This document shows, one piece after another, positions 55,066 through 64,000 of a stretch of DNA of 64,000 nt. The DNA lies in NCBI GenBank assembly GCA_018873245.2, contig JAEMBT020000009.1:10613112-10677111 (forward strand). The letters run 5' to 3'. A program made the translations under genes and the position numbers. A model generated the notes under the pieces. That model ran no database searches. It worked only from the letters and a program-made list of their open reading frames with translations, and had not been told where the DNA came from. The DNA comes from Archegozetes longisetosus. Its lineage: Eukaryota; Arthropoda; Arachnida; Sarcoptiformes; Trhypochthoniidae. The first letter of the stretch is position 1; each line of letters begins with the position of its first letter.

Positions 55066-56245
55066 TATTTACTTGATGCTGAATTGTTGGGATTGAATTG
55101 TTTGAAGCTGAATTGACATGAAACTTAATCATTTATATCTAATAATAAGAATAAAGTTGTCAAATCTATAAATAATTATTTTGAAATCGACTAAGTTCTT
55201 GAAAAGCGTGAAGTTAGATTACAAGAATTGTCAATTTAAATAAATAAAAATTATTGTTGTTTACAGTAGTTTGATAAAAAATTAACAAATTAATTAATTA
55301 AAAATAGATTTAAGTTGATTCACTAAACATTTCGTGTTTATTGAAATTATAATAGGTTTGATTAGAATTATAATCACTGATTTACAATTTCGTATTATCC
55401 TTAAAAGCATTCTAACCAGAAATGTTTCACCAAATGAATCCATCAGAACAGTATTATTTAAAAATGCAAAGATTCGTCTCTAGTGACCGAAATTATACCA
55501 TTCAATGCCAACTGTTTTAAGTGCTGATGAAACGCATTCATCACATGTGACCAGTTGACACGAAGTTAGTTATTTATTTTCGATAAGATCGAAAAATTAG
55601 ATTCGCAACTGATTCGTGTGATTAAAGCATTTATATGAATGACAAGAGTAATAATCGGTGATCGTTTAATGAATGAAACAGACAAAAACTCATTCAAAGT
55701 TGTGCTTTAGCTTTACTAAATGAAAAGTTTAAATTTGTCCTAAAACTCAACTCAATCAATTTAGGATAATCTTCATTTTAAACAGTATTATTAACACTAT
55801 TAAACATTTTAAGACATCGATTAATAAACAATTCAATCAAAATGGACAAAATGTAAAGCTATGTCGCTTCCGATACAATGGTATGCAGTACACAACATTA
55901 TACGTAAAGCACATAACCCTATTAAACTATGCATTTTTAAAATTCAAATTACAACTCTATTAAATAACGTCAAAATTGATTTGTCATAGCACCAAATTCT
56001 TATTTTCTCATTGAAACATTTGCTGAAATTTTTAATATGGATAAAAACAAGTCAAAGTGTATAATTAAAATAAAATCCAAAAAAGAAGTTAACTGGAGAT
56101 AACCGCCTATTACTTTTTGTCATTCATATATCGATGTAGTTGATTATAAAATGTCTATTTTCACGTTTTTCAGATAATTTTTAGTTCAGAATATGTATAG
56201 ACTGTTCCGACAGTCAGTGAACGACCAAAAGTTTTTGGATTATTT
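55066..56245. other. Gene-free AT-rich stretch
   Basis: Nothing recognised. Confidence 0.3.
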
Positions 56246-56262
56246 TTGAAGTGGACTTTACT

Positions 56263-56479
56263 CAAATTTCAGATTACAGACGAAAATAATGTATATACAA
56301 AGCATAAAGTAATTGACCACTATATTTCAAAAGTTTATAACTTCAAAAGTACAAGAAATTTTATTAAAATATTTTACAAAAAGAAAGTAGAAAAGCGGGA
56401 GTTTATGAAATGTTATGTTCGAAATGCTATCCGTTCTCTAAGTGAACTTGGCGTAATCGAACTTGAAAATTATCGATAA
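56263..56479 (+). CDS. Short coding-like segment of unknown identity
   Basis: Open without ATG at its start: ITDENNVYTKHKVIDHYISK then VYNFKSTRNFIKIFYKKKVE, KREFMKCYVRNAIRSLSELG and VIELENYR before a TAA. The last part looks like a winged-helix C-terminus of a replication-factor type, but I cannot name it. May be an exon or gene fragment. Confidence 0.25.
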
Positions 56480-56849
56480 CGTCATTCAATACCGTATTAG
56501 AAATATCGAATATTTCACTGTTGATTTCACTTTTGAGCTCTTCTGTTGTTCGAGTATTCTTAGCGTAGACTTTATTATTAAGATATTCACAAAGAAATAA
56601 TCGCAAGGACTCATACCATGAGAATGAGGTGACCAATCTATACTTCCAAGACAGTCAAGAGCGATGAGATTAGAAATACTACAGGAACGAAGTTCAACCA
56701 TATTTTGAAAAGTGATTGCAAGCAAATATCAAATGGCAAAAAATAACTTCAATATCTAAGGAAAATGCTCACTAAATTTGAACTTTTTAAACCTTAGGAA
56801 TAAAAAGTTATGATCAAACAAATATAGTGCTCAATTATTTTACACCCTG
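56440..56849 (-). mobile_element. Mariner-like element remnant
   Basis: Minus strand: terminal CAGGGTGTAAAATAATTGAG at 56849 (a second, CGGGGTGCAAAATAATTGGC, at 56979) followed by transposase pieces LGSIDWSPHSHGMSPCDYFF and YLNNKVYAKNTRTTEELKSE and VLNDVIDNFQVRLRQ, the C-terminal D-x-x-P-x-D-y-F-F and W/Y-L-K-x-K-V-Y regions of mariner transposases. Most of the catalytic domain is deleted. It overlaps the end of the unidentified segment at 56263. Confidence 0.6.
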
Positions 56850-56979
56850 TATTTTGAACACATCATATCATAAACTCCCATTATTCTACTTTCTTTCTGT
56901 GAAAGAATTTCAGTAAAATATTTAATCGCTTTGAAATTATAAACATTTTAAACATAGTGGCCAATTATTTTGCACCCCG

Positions 56980-57744
56980 TATTTGAAACATGTATAGAAA
57001 ACCACAATTTCTTTCATTTGATTGCTCTTTTGTCTCAATTCTTGCTTCGTTTTGCTCATTCACTTTTCTGCTCATTTCTTAAGCCTTTTCTTCTCCAAAG
57101 ATGGTGAACAAGTCAGCAAATTATCGTTTATATCAATTAAAACTTCAGACATTTATTGTAATTAATTGGAAATAATTAGAGAATAGAAAAATGTTTGTCA
57201 ATACATCGACACGTTGAAGTTTAGTACTTTTGTGCTTAAATTTTAAAAATTAGCATTATTTACATAATTTTAAAAATTGTCAGTTTTAGCAATTTTAGCC
57301 TGTGCGACCAGATGCACTAAAAGTTTGTCTTAAGTGAATGCATAGCATTAATATGATTCAAATATAAAGTTATGTGCAATTCTTTTAAATTGTATGCAAT
57401 CTTAACATAGACACTAACAACAGAATAGACTTTATGACTTGACGATCGGTAAACATTCGTTCGCTCCCGAAAACTGAGTGCCGAGCGCTTCTTTTTACAC
57501 AAGTGTTAACGCCAAGTCTGTCTCGAGCGTGAGCGTGCACATCAAGCGTCGCCAACACTGGTTTTGACATTGGCTCGTCTTATCAGAATAGGGGCATTCA
57601 ATCTTGAGGCTTATGATACCACATCAAACCTTATCTTAAATTTAGGACTTGAGCCATATCTCAATTCTAAGTCCAAGGTAAAATGAAAGATCTCGTAGAA
57701 TCTTCATTCGATCATAAATCAAATTATCTACTGATTGGTAGTTA
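56980..57744. other. Gene-free stretch with a diverged relative of the 59.1-kb repeat
   Basis: 57330-57430 resembles part of the inverted-repeat arm at 59.2 kb (TGTGCAAT, TGCAATCTTAACATA and AGTAGACTTT-type matches). Otherwise nothing. Confidence 0.35.
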
Positions 57745-57803
57745 GCTGAAAGAGCAGTTTAACTGAATTCTGTAAAACTGGTCGTTTAGCATGCTCTTTC
57801 AGC
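57745..57803. repeat. Perfect 12-bp hairpin stem
   Basis: GCTGAAAGAGCA (57745-57756) and TGCTCTTTCAGC (57792-57803) with a 35-base loop. Confidence 0.6.
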
Positions 57804-58117
57804 AAACCACTCGTCTTGTATCTGAAACTTATTCTATGTTCCATTGTTTAGACATTCATATTGACCATTCGCGACCCATTTATGCTACCGATCAGAACAA
57901 TTGGACACATTCTTGTTGTTATACTAGTTATTGTTCAATGGGAATCTGATAGCGGCAAACTTTCAGTACGTCGTTGTGAGGAGTGAAACATATCAATAGG
58001 TTAAGATTTATCAATAAGTTTATTCTATTTTGATCAAAAATTTCTTCTTTAAAGCTCAGAGTAATTTACAAAAATCTCATTATTACTTCTATTGTCAATA
58101 GGTATAAGCGTATCAGG

Positions 58118-58555
58118 CCAGTTCAGCGCAAACAATTAAGCGCACACAAGCAAAGCGCAATAAATATATATATATATTTGTTTAAATCTATTTCTCTCTA
58201 TTTTTCAATTATTTTGAAAGCTGTAATGCTTTGTGTTTTGAATAAGAACTACTTTATATATGAGTAAAATTTCTCACTTTTATCACTCGAGGTGATAATC
58301 GGAGTAGCCGCCAACTTAAAGAAGATTGTTGTTAAGTTTGGAACAATCTCTACCACTGATTACCTTAGGAGTATTGCCTATAATCTTTCACTTTGATTAT
58401 TTTATTTATGGATGTTGTTATATATATCTATTGTGATTTTTTATTTTAATATGCGCTGAATTACAAAAGTGCTGTATTATCTTTGCGCTTAAATTTTGTG
58501 CGCTGAATTGTGTTGGCTGAATCTTAATGCGCTGATTTTTTTGCACTGAACTGCC
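58118..58555. mobile_element. MITE made of iterated TTCAGCGCA motifs
   Basis: Left GGCCAGTTCAGCGCAAAC followed by AAGCGCACAC and AAAGCGCAAT; right, complemented, GGCAGTTCAGTGCAAAA, ATCAGCGCA, ATTCAGCGCAC and TTAAGCGCAA. Same architecture as the CCGACA element at 46.9 kb but a different motif. Centre is AT-rich and non-coding. Confidence 0.6.
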
Positions 58556-59100
58556 ATGTAACCAGATATAAGTGATTTCGCAATCAGATCTTAAACTTAC
58601 TATCGTTGCAGAGAATGCCGGCAACCAGGAGGTACTGGCACTGTTTTGAACGGAAACTTCAGTAACTTGAATGAGCTACATTTGTTCGATACCCTGTCCG
58701 CCCGCAGACATTGATTTGCATACACGCCAAGTATCTGATTATCACTGCATCAGATCTACCTCATTATAAAATGAACATTTTAAAAAGTGATTACATTTTG
58801 AACCATACTTTGGAAGCAATCTTACCAGTTATTACTACTGAGTTGCACTGTCTGTACAGTATTGTAAGGTATCGTATAGTCATTAGACAGTTGAAAGCAG
58901 TGATGGCAAACGCGGTGGTCAGTGCGAGCGCCGAGCGTCAAGTGATTTAGTAATGAACTAGAACATATATACGATCAATGAGTTTCTTTCACATAATCGT
59001 AATTAGTTATTATTCTCAATGAAAGACTAATTGCAAGACTAGATCAACTCTGAATGTTGACTATTCTCACGCTTGGCACTCATAATTAGATATTTGTCAA
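58556..59100. other. Gene-free stretch
   Basis: CAGTGATGGCAAACG at 58899 resembles a hAT terminus but no partner was found. A 79-codon frame here looks random. Confidence 0.3.
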
Positions 59101-59521
59101 AATTCAATTATAACAAACTTCAATTCAATTATTTATTGTTTATCAATTACATCAGGTTTTAATGCAAAGGACGTATTCAAACCAAAAGTTAATTTACAGC
59201 ATTGTATGATTCGAATATCAAGTTTTGTGTAACTGTTTCGAGATTGTGTGCAATCTTCACATAAACACTAAGAATATAGTAGACTTTCACTCACTTGTTA
59301 TTTCAATCAATTTAGTAGTTGTCAGATATTCAATTATTATAGAGTTTTTACTAAAATTTTTTCATGTAATTCATATTTTGTAATTTTGTATTAAATTGAT
59401 GTTTTGGAAAACTTAATAATTAATTAATAGTTAAACAAATGATTATAATCAGCATAATCATTGATTAATTTGAAAAACTGCTTTCAACCTTTTGTAATCG
59501 AATATGACCTCTGAGTTTGAC
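59101..59521. repeat. Inverted repeat, left arm
   Basis: Near-perfect complement of 63579-64000, ending inside at CTCTGAGTTTGAC. The repeat may continue past the window end. No coding content. Confidence 0.95.
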
Positions 59522-61139
59522 GGAATTTGATCTCTGACTTTCTATTTTTCAAATGACCGAATTTGAAACAAGACAATTGTATTTAATACTGAATACTAGT
59601 AGTCTGTAAGAGACTTTGAGAGTCTTGATGTCTCTCGGTAATTTCAATTCTCGATCCTGATCGAAAGTTATCGAGTCTCCTCCAAGACTCGAATGCGTTC
59701 AATCAAGTATTCAATTCAAGAAGTTTATAGACATTAATTAGGATAAACTGTAAAACAAACAATGATTATGTATTGAATCTAAAGGTCATTACTGTTTTGG
59801 AAGCAATGTCAGTCAAATATGTTGTTAAAAGCTGTAAGCATACTCAAGTAGCTGTATTCAATTATATTGACACTAGCCGATACTCATTTTTAACGTTTTT
59901 AAATATAGAATAATAAAAACTATAATAATAATAACAATAATTATAAGACAGACACAGTATTTGCTAAATTGAATATTATATTGATACAAATCAACGATTT
60001 TCAACTTATTCTCTGATCAATACAAAGACATGTCAATGATTTTCAGCATAAACATTATAGCCAAAGCCGTGATCTATAAATAGTAAAAATAGTCTTAAAA
60101 TGCATATTATGTTACAAGTCAGTTCTCACTTCATATCCACGAGAGTGGTTTATAACAAATAGTTTCCAACAATAGAATCCGATTTTCTTTTGACTCAATC
60201 GCTCAATGAATGACGACAACTATAAGATAATGAAAATCATTATTTATTCAATGAGTAATTGTTTCATTTTTGTAAGCTTTACAAACCTTGATGCGTGTGG
60301 CATTAGTTAAGGACAACTTGTTAGGTGTGGACATGATTCCCAATAATAAATCATAGGTTTTATTAGTTTGATAATAGACAGAAGAGGCACAATTTATGAT
60401 TAATATCAGAAGGAATATGACAATGAATAAGAGTAAGTCAGTTATATAAGTGCACGTGAACCAAAGCCAGAATAAGTACTTCGACCAAAACTCTTTGTCA
60501 AACGAACTGACTTCCAAACAGTTTGCATCCAAAGTCTTCATGATAATCATAGCTCTTTTGTTCGTTAACTTTGATTTGCTTTTGGCAAAAATCTTAATTT
60601 TCTCATTCAATTCTTCAGATTTAATTGACAGGTAATAACAAATGAGATAAAAGTAGACGATATGATACGTAAGAGTCATATAGACGTGATAACCGGTTAA
60701 GACGAAGATCAAATTCAGAGGAAATACATACAGAGTGTTCAACATAAGCTTTACTTGTTTTATCCTTTTATATTTAGTAGGTAAATAGGGATATCAAATT
60801 GATAATAGTGCAGTTATATAAAGCATCTCCCAGTATTTTGTTTATGAGATTTTCGTAATGATATGAAATGAGTATCATAAATACTTGAAAAAATCTCAAA
60901 GTTAAAGAAATACTCTTCATTGAAGTGAGCTGGACAATTCTATTTCAAGCGTCAAAACAATAAATATGTTATTGAATAACAGTACTCTTATTACTAATTA
61001 TAAATATAATCTTAGGTTATCTGATGTTATTATTCATTTGTATTTTCGATGTCATTTTAAAATGCATATATTTTCTCTGTTACCATAAAACGTTGTGATA
61101 TATCGTTATATGTGCTATATTGCATGTTTTAAGACTTCA

Positions 61140-62792
61140 TATCAATATACAAGAGATCAAGAAATCCTTTGTGTTGTTGAATATCTGCGCAATAATGATT
61201 GCATGATTTCAACTCAATGTGCTCTTGAGAGAGTATGAATTTCGCCCATCATCCAATACTATCAGAAGATTAGTCGTTAATTTCTTGATTTATGGAGATT
61301 TTGAGAAACCTCGGGAAGAAGGCACAAAAACAGAGCACTACATACAATTGAACTAGTGGAGGAAATGATGATTGAAGCAACCGAAAATGGTGAGCTTAGG
61401 CCAGTAAGAAGAGTTGCAAGAGAGCTTGGTATTGCAAAGAGCACTTTTCATTTAATTCTTCAAAAAGACCTTAATTTTCATCTATGTCACCCGATCACCA
61501 TAAATCACCTGGATAAATACGGGCTAATGGGTCTAAAGGGGTTCCCGATACCCCATCTCCAAGTGTAATACATCATTGGGTTCAGTTCGTCGAGCTGAAC
61601 ATTTTGATGCCACACTTGACTATTTCCAACCCGAACCTGACCACTTCTGGCCAACGAGACCTAACTCCCTAGAAAATGGGTAAACCTGACTTTACCAAGT
61701 TATAACCCAATCAAAACCTGATTTAAACTAAGGTATAGTAAGTTAGGTCGCGAGGCGACCTAACTTATTCTCCCTGAGTTTATATCAGGCTTGTTTGGGT
61801 TACGACTCGAGAATCCAAGTTTATCCATTACGAGGTACTAAACCAAACAACGATGGATATCTCGAGAACTACATGTGATAATTGGTCAAGTGAAGTATTA
61901 AAATGCTCAGTTCGATGTCCTGAGTTCAATGATATATTACTTGCCGGGGTCAGCCACTCCCGTCGAGAATTATCCAGAAGTGGCCAGGTTCGATCAGAAG
62001 TAGTCAAGTGTGGTATCGAAATGCTCAGCTTGACGAACTGAATCCAGTGATATATCACACTTGGGGTTAGGGAGTCGAAAACCCCTTTAGACCTATTAGC
62101 TCAGATTCACCCCATGACCCCATACGATCCAGAAGCTCGTGTTGAATTTTCGCGCCTTTTTCTCGATATGCAAAATGAAGATGAGGGATTTATAGACAAA
62201 ATAATATGGCCAAATGAATCATTGGTGTCAGTTAATGGTCGTGTGAACAGACATAACACAGTTTACTGGTACCATCAAACCCAAATATTGTTCTTGAGCA
62301 AGACAAACTTGGAGATGCTGTAATGGTACGAGCAGGGTATGGAGTGGAGGCCGTGTGGGTCCTCACTTTTTCAATGGCACTGTTAATACTGAAAGCTATC
62401 TTGGGTAACTGAATGAGTATCTTTGGCCTCAAACTTCTGATAAAGTTGTTAGGGGCCGGCTTCAACAGGATGGGGCTCCTGTACACTTTGCGTGTACTGT
62501 ACGACTGTGGTTAGATTCCCACTTCTCTGAACGCTGGATTGGGAGACAGTCAAATATGCCATGGCTCCCCCGATCACCCGACCTGACAACTGTCGATCTT
62601 TTTATTTGGGATATTTTAAGGATAAAGTATACCGGAGACAACTAACAGACACTACAACACTTAAACAGTACATAAAAGAAGAGTTTAATAATATACCCCA
62701 AGGAATGATAAAGAACTCATGTTGTTCAGTAATATCACGATTAAAGCATTGTATTGAGTACAATGGCGCTCTCATTCAAATTACTTATCATT
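61140..62792 (+). pseudogene. Transposase of the DD41D element
   Basis: Pieces: YQYTRDQEILCVVEYLRNND (61140), VRRVARELGIAKSTFHLILQ helix-turn-helix (61356-61500), then after the insertion DPEARVEFSRLFLDMQNEDE and GFIDKIIWPNESLVSVNGRV (first catalytic position; the Asp of the family's W-S-D-E-S is Asn here), QDGAPVHFACTVRLWLDSHF (second Asp) and SPDLTTVDLFIW (third Asp), 41 residues apart, then KDKVYRRQLTDTTTLKQYIK to the end. Several frame changes and the first-Asp replacement make it inactive. Confidence 0.75.
61521..62102. mobile_element. Palindromic element inserted in the DD41D transposase gene
   Basis: Left GGGCTAATGGGTCTAAAGGG and, complemented, GAGCTAATAGGTCTAAAGGG; arms of about 100 bp share TCAGTTCGTC and CCACACTTGACT, and further inner blocks pair (CCACTTCTGGCC / GGCCAGAAGTGG-like). 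Much less AT-rich than the rest of the window. No coding capacity; no target duplication recognised. Confidence 0.7.
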
Positions 62793-63191
62793 AATTAGCA
62801 AAGCTATAAAAGTCCATTATCCCTCAAAAATGCTTAATTATCCTTACTTTTCCTTAGATAAGGAAATCGGGTTTAATTAAATAAAAAATATTTAGATATA
62901 TTTCTCGTATTTAGAATTAGAAATTAACTAAATACATAGATAGAGCTATAAATTTACTATAAAAAGTAAATTTTATTTTTCTCTAAAATAAGAAATATTT
63001 GTAATAAAATCTCGTATCAAACTATTTAAACACATAAAATTAATAGAAAAATATGCTCAAATATGCCAATACAAAGGGTAACAAAACTTGGGGAGATTCT
63101 CTACATTTGAAGTAAAGAAGCATTATTTCATAAATAGTTAATGAGAAAATATTCAAACACAAAACTAGTAATGCTGAGGTTGAACGCGTTG
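62793..63191. other. 3' non-coding end of the DD41D element
   Basis: AT-rich, no frame, up to the terminal repeat. Confidence 0.5.
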
Positions 63192-63578
63192 TAGAAAATA
63201 AATTGAATGGGACAGTTGGAAAAGATGGGAAAATTTAAAACAATCAGCATAACTGTTAAGATCATTGGTTTTGAGAAATGGCAAGTATAGAATATTCTTT
63301 TCGCTCTTTTTATGAATTTTTATATTCGGACTTTATTTGAAAGTCCAATACTTAGCGGTGAAGTGAGTCCTGATATCATATCGAATGGTTTCAAATAACT
63401 CGGGAGTTCATTATTCTTGTAATTTCTATATTGAGTCCATTGTGTGACCAGTGTTAATAAAAATGATATCATGGCTAATATATTAAAGTGAATTCTCGCG
63501 TGTATAAAGTATGAGAAGTCGAGAATTAATATAATACTTTATTTCGATATCAGTCATCTTACAACTGTGAGTTAGAAA

Positions 63579-64000
63579 GTCAAACTCAGAGGTCATATTC
63601 GATTACAAAAAGGTTGAAAGCAGTTTTTCAAATTAATCAATGATTATGCTGATTATAATCATTTGTTTAACTATTAATTAATTATTAAGTTTTCCAAAAC
63701 ATCAATTTAATACAAAATTACAAAATATGAATTACATGAAAAAATTTTAGTAAAAACTCTATAATAATTGAATATCTGACAACTACTAAATTGATTGAAA
63801 TAACAAGTGAGTGAAAGTCTACTATATTCTTAGTGTTTATGTGAAGATTGCACACAATCTCGAAACAGTTACACAAAACTTGATATTCGAATCATACAAT
63901 GCTGTAAATTAACTTTTGGTTTGAATACGTCCTTTGCATTAAAACCTGATGTAATTGATAAACAATAAATAATTGAATTGAAGTTTGTTATAATTGAATT
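63579..64000. repeat. Inverted repeat, right arm (runs to window edge)
   Basis: Complement of 59101-59521 with about one single-base length difference; still matching at base 64000, so its outer end is not visible. Confidence 0.95.

Larger units (their letters stand above)
60731..63191 (+). mobile_element. DD41D mariner-type element, broken
   Basis: TA target duplications at 60729-30 and 63192-93. Ends CAGAGTGTTCAACATAAGC and, complemented, CAACGCGTTCAACCTCAGC. 2,461 bp including the palindromic insertion at 61521-62102. Confidence 0.8.
59870..63530 (-). pseudogene. Gustatory-receptor-like pseudogene (copy C), split by a mariner element
   Basis: Nearly identical to copy B. 59870-60730 matches 32257-33187 and 63192-63530 matches 33190-33530, with a DD41D element between. 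Relative to copy B it lacks 54 bp (18 codons, SKTGLMLKLLFIYASL region, between two VIF-encoding repeats), has no last exon (homology stops at 59870) and has lost the N-terminal part (homology stops near 63530). So it is dead. The high identity to copy B implies a recent duplication. Confidence 0.8.

Noticed and set aside
57530-58915. Possible hAT element with ends at 57557 and 58899
   Set aside because: The two CAGTG-type ends face away from each other, so they cannot bound one element; left as solo ends.
58711-58950. 79-codon frame
   Set aside because: No similarity, random composition, overlaps a hAT-like terminus.

Overview
The window is animal nuclear DNA, AT-rich, with very short spliceosomal introns (50-56 bp where I can define them) and a dense load of DNA transposons. 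The host genes (an F-box/LRR protein, a signal-peptide protein, WDR12, PSMB3 and 7TM gustatory-receptor-like genes) point to an arthropod. Adjacent prenyltransferase-like and canonical (microbial-type) class I terpene synthase genes, together with arthropod-type chemoreceptors, suggest an acariform mite. Laterally acquired terpene synthases are known from trombidid mites, so something in or near Trombidiformes is my best guess. This is inference, not proof.

Layout. 0.7-7.4 kb is the only compact gene block: F-box/LRR (+), a secreted proline/tyrosine-rich protein with TATA box and 5'-UTR intron (+), WDR12 (+) and PSMB3 (-), the last two convergent with probably overlapping 3' UTRs. 8.5-9.5 kb is a hAT-type non-autonomous element. 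9.9-13.3 kb is the 3' end of a chemoreceptor gene whose last intron took a 2.85-kb DNA transposon, which itself took a 479-bp MITE. At 13.3 kb the receptor is cut by a BED-finger hAT element (13.3-31.0 kb). That hAT was split by a 15.5-kb Polinton/Maverick (13,652-29,175; 781-bp inverted repeats), and the Polinton was in turn hit by a 1,847-bp Tc1/mariner-type transposon that carries four introns and still has a complete reading frame. 32.1-33.8 kb holds a second, nearly intact chemoreceptor.

33.8-48 kb has no convincing host gene. It holds foldback MITEs, a tandem duplication whose second copy carries a hAT insertion with a target duplication, internally deleted transposons, two hAT remnants with clear 8-bp target duplications, and a MITE built from iterated motifs. 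49.1-50.9 kb carries two adjacent intronless reading frames: an isoprenyl-diphosphate-synthase-like protein and a canonical terpene synthase, 22 bp apart, followed directly by a minisatellite. 51-59 kb has an ANF-receptor-like fragment, a tRNA-like relic, a MULE remnant, several MITEs and a mariner remnant. 59.1-64.0 kb is bounded by a near-perfect inverted repeat; inside lies a third chemoreceptor copy, truncated at both ends and split by a DD41D mariner-type element, which is itself split by a palindromic element.

The main points of interest are the PT-TPS gene pair, the intron-bearing intact Tc1/mariner element, the Polinton with about 180-bp (not 6-bp) flanking duplications and a tRNA-like Pol III promoter in its inverted repeats, and the nested insertions that hit chemoreceptor copies again and again.
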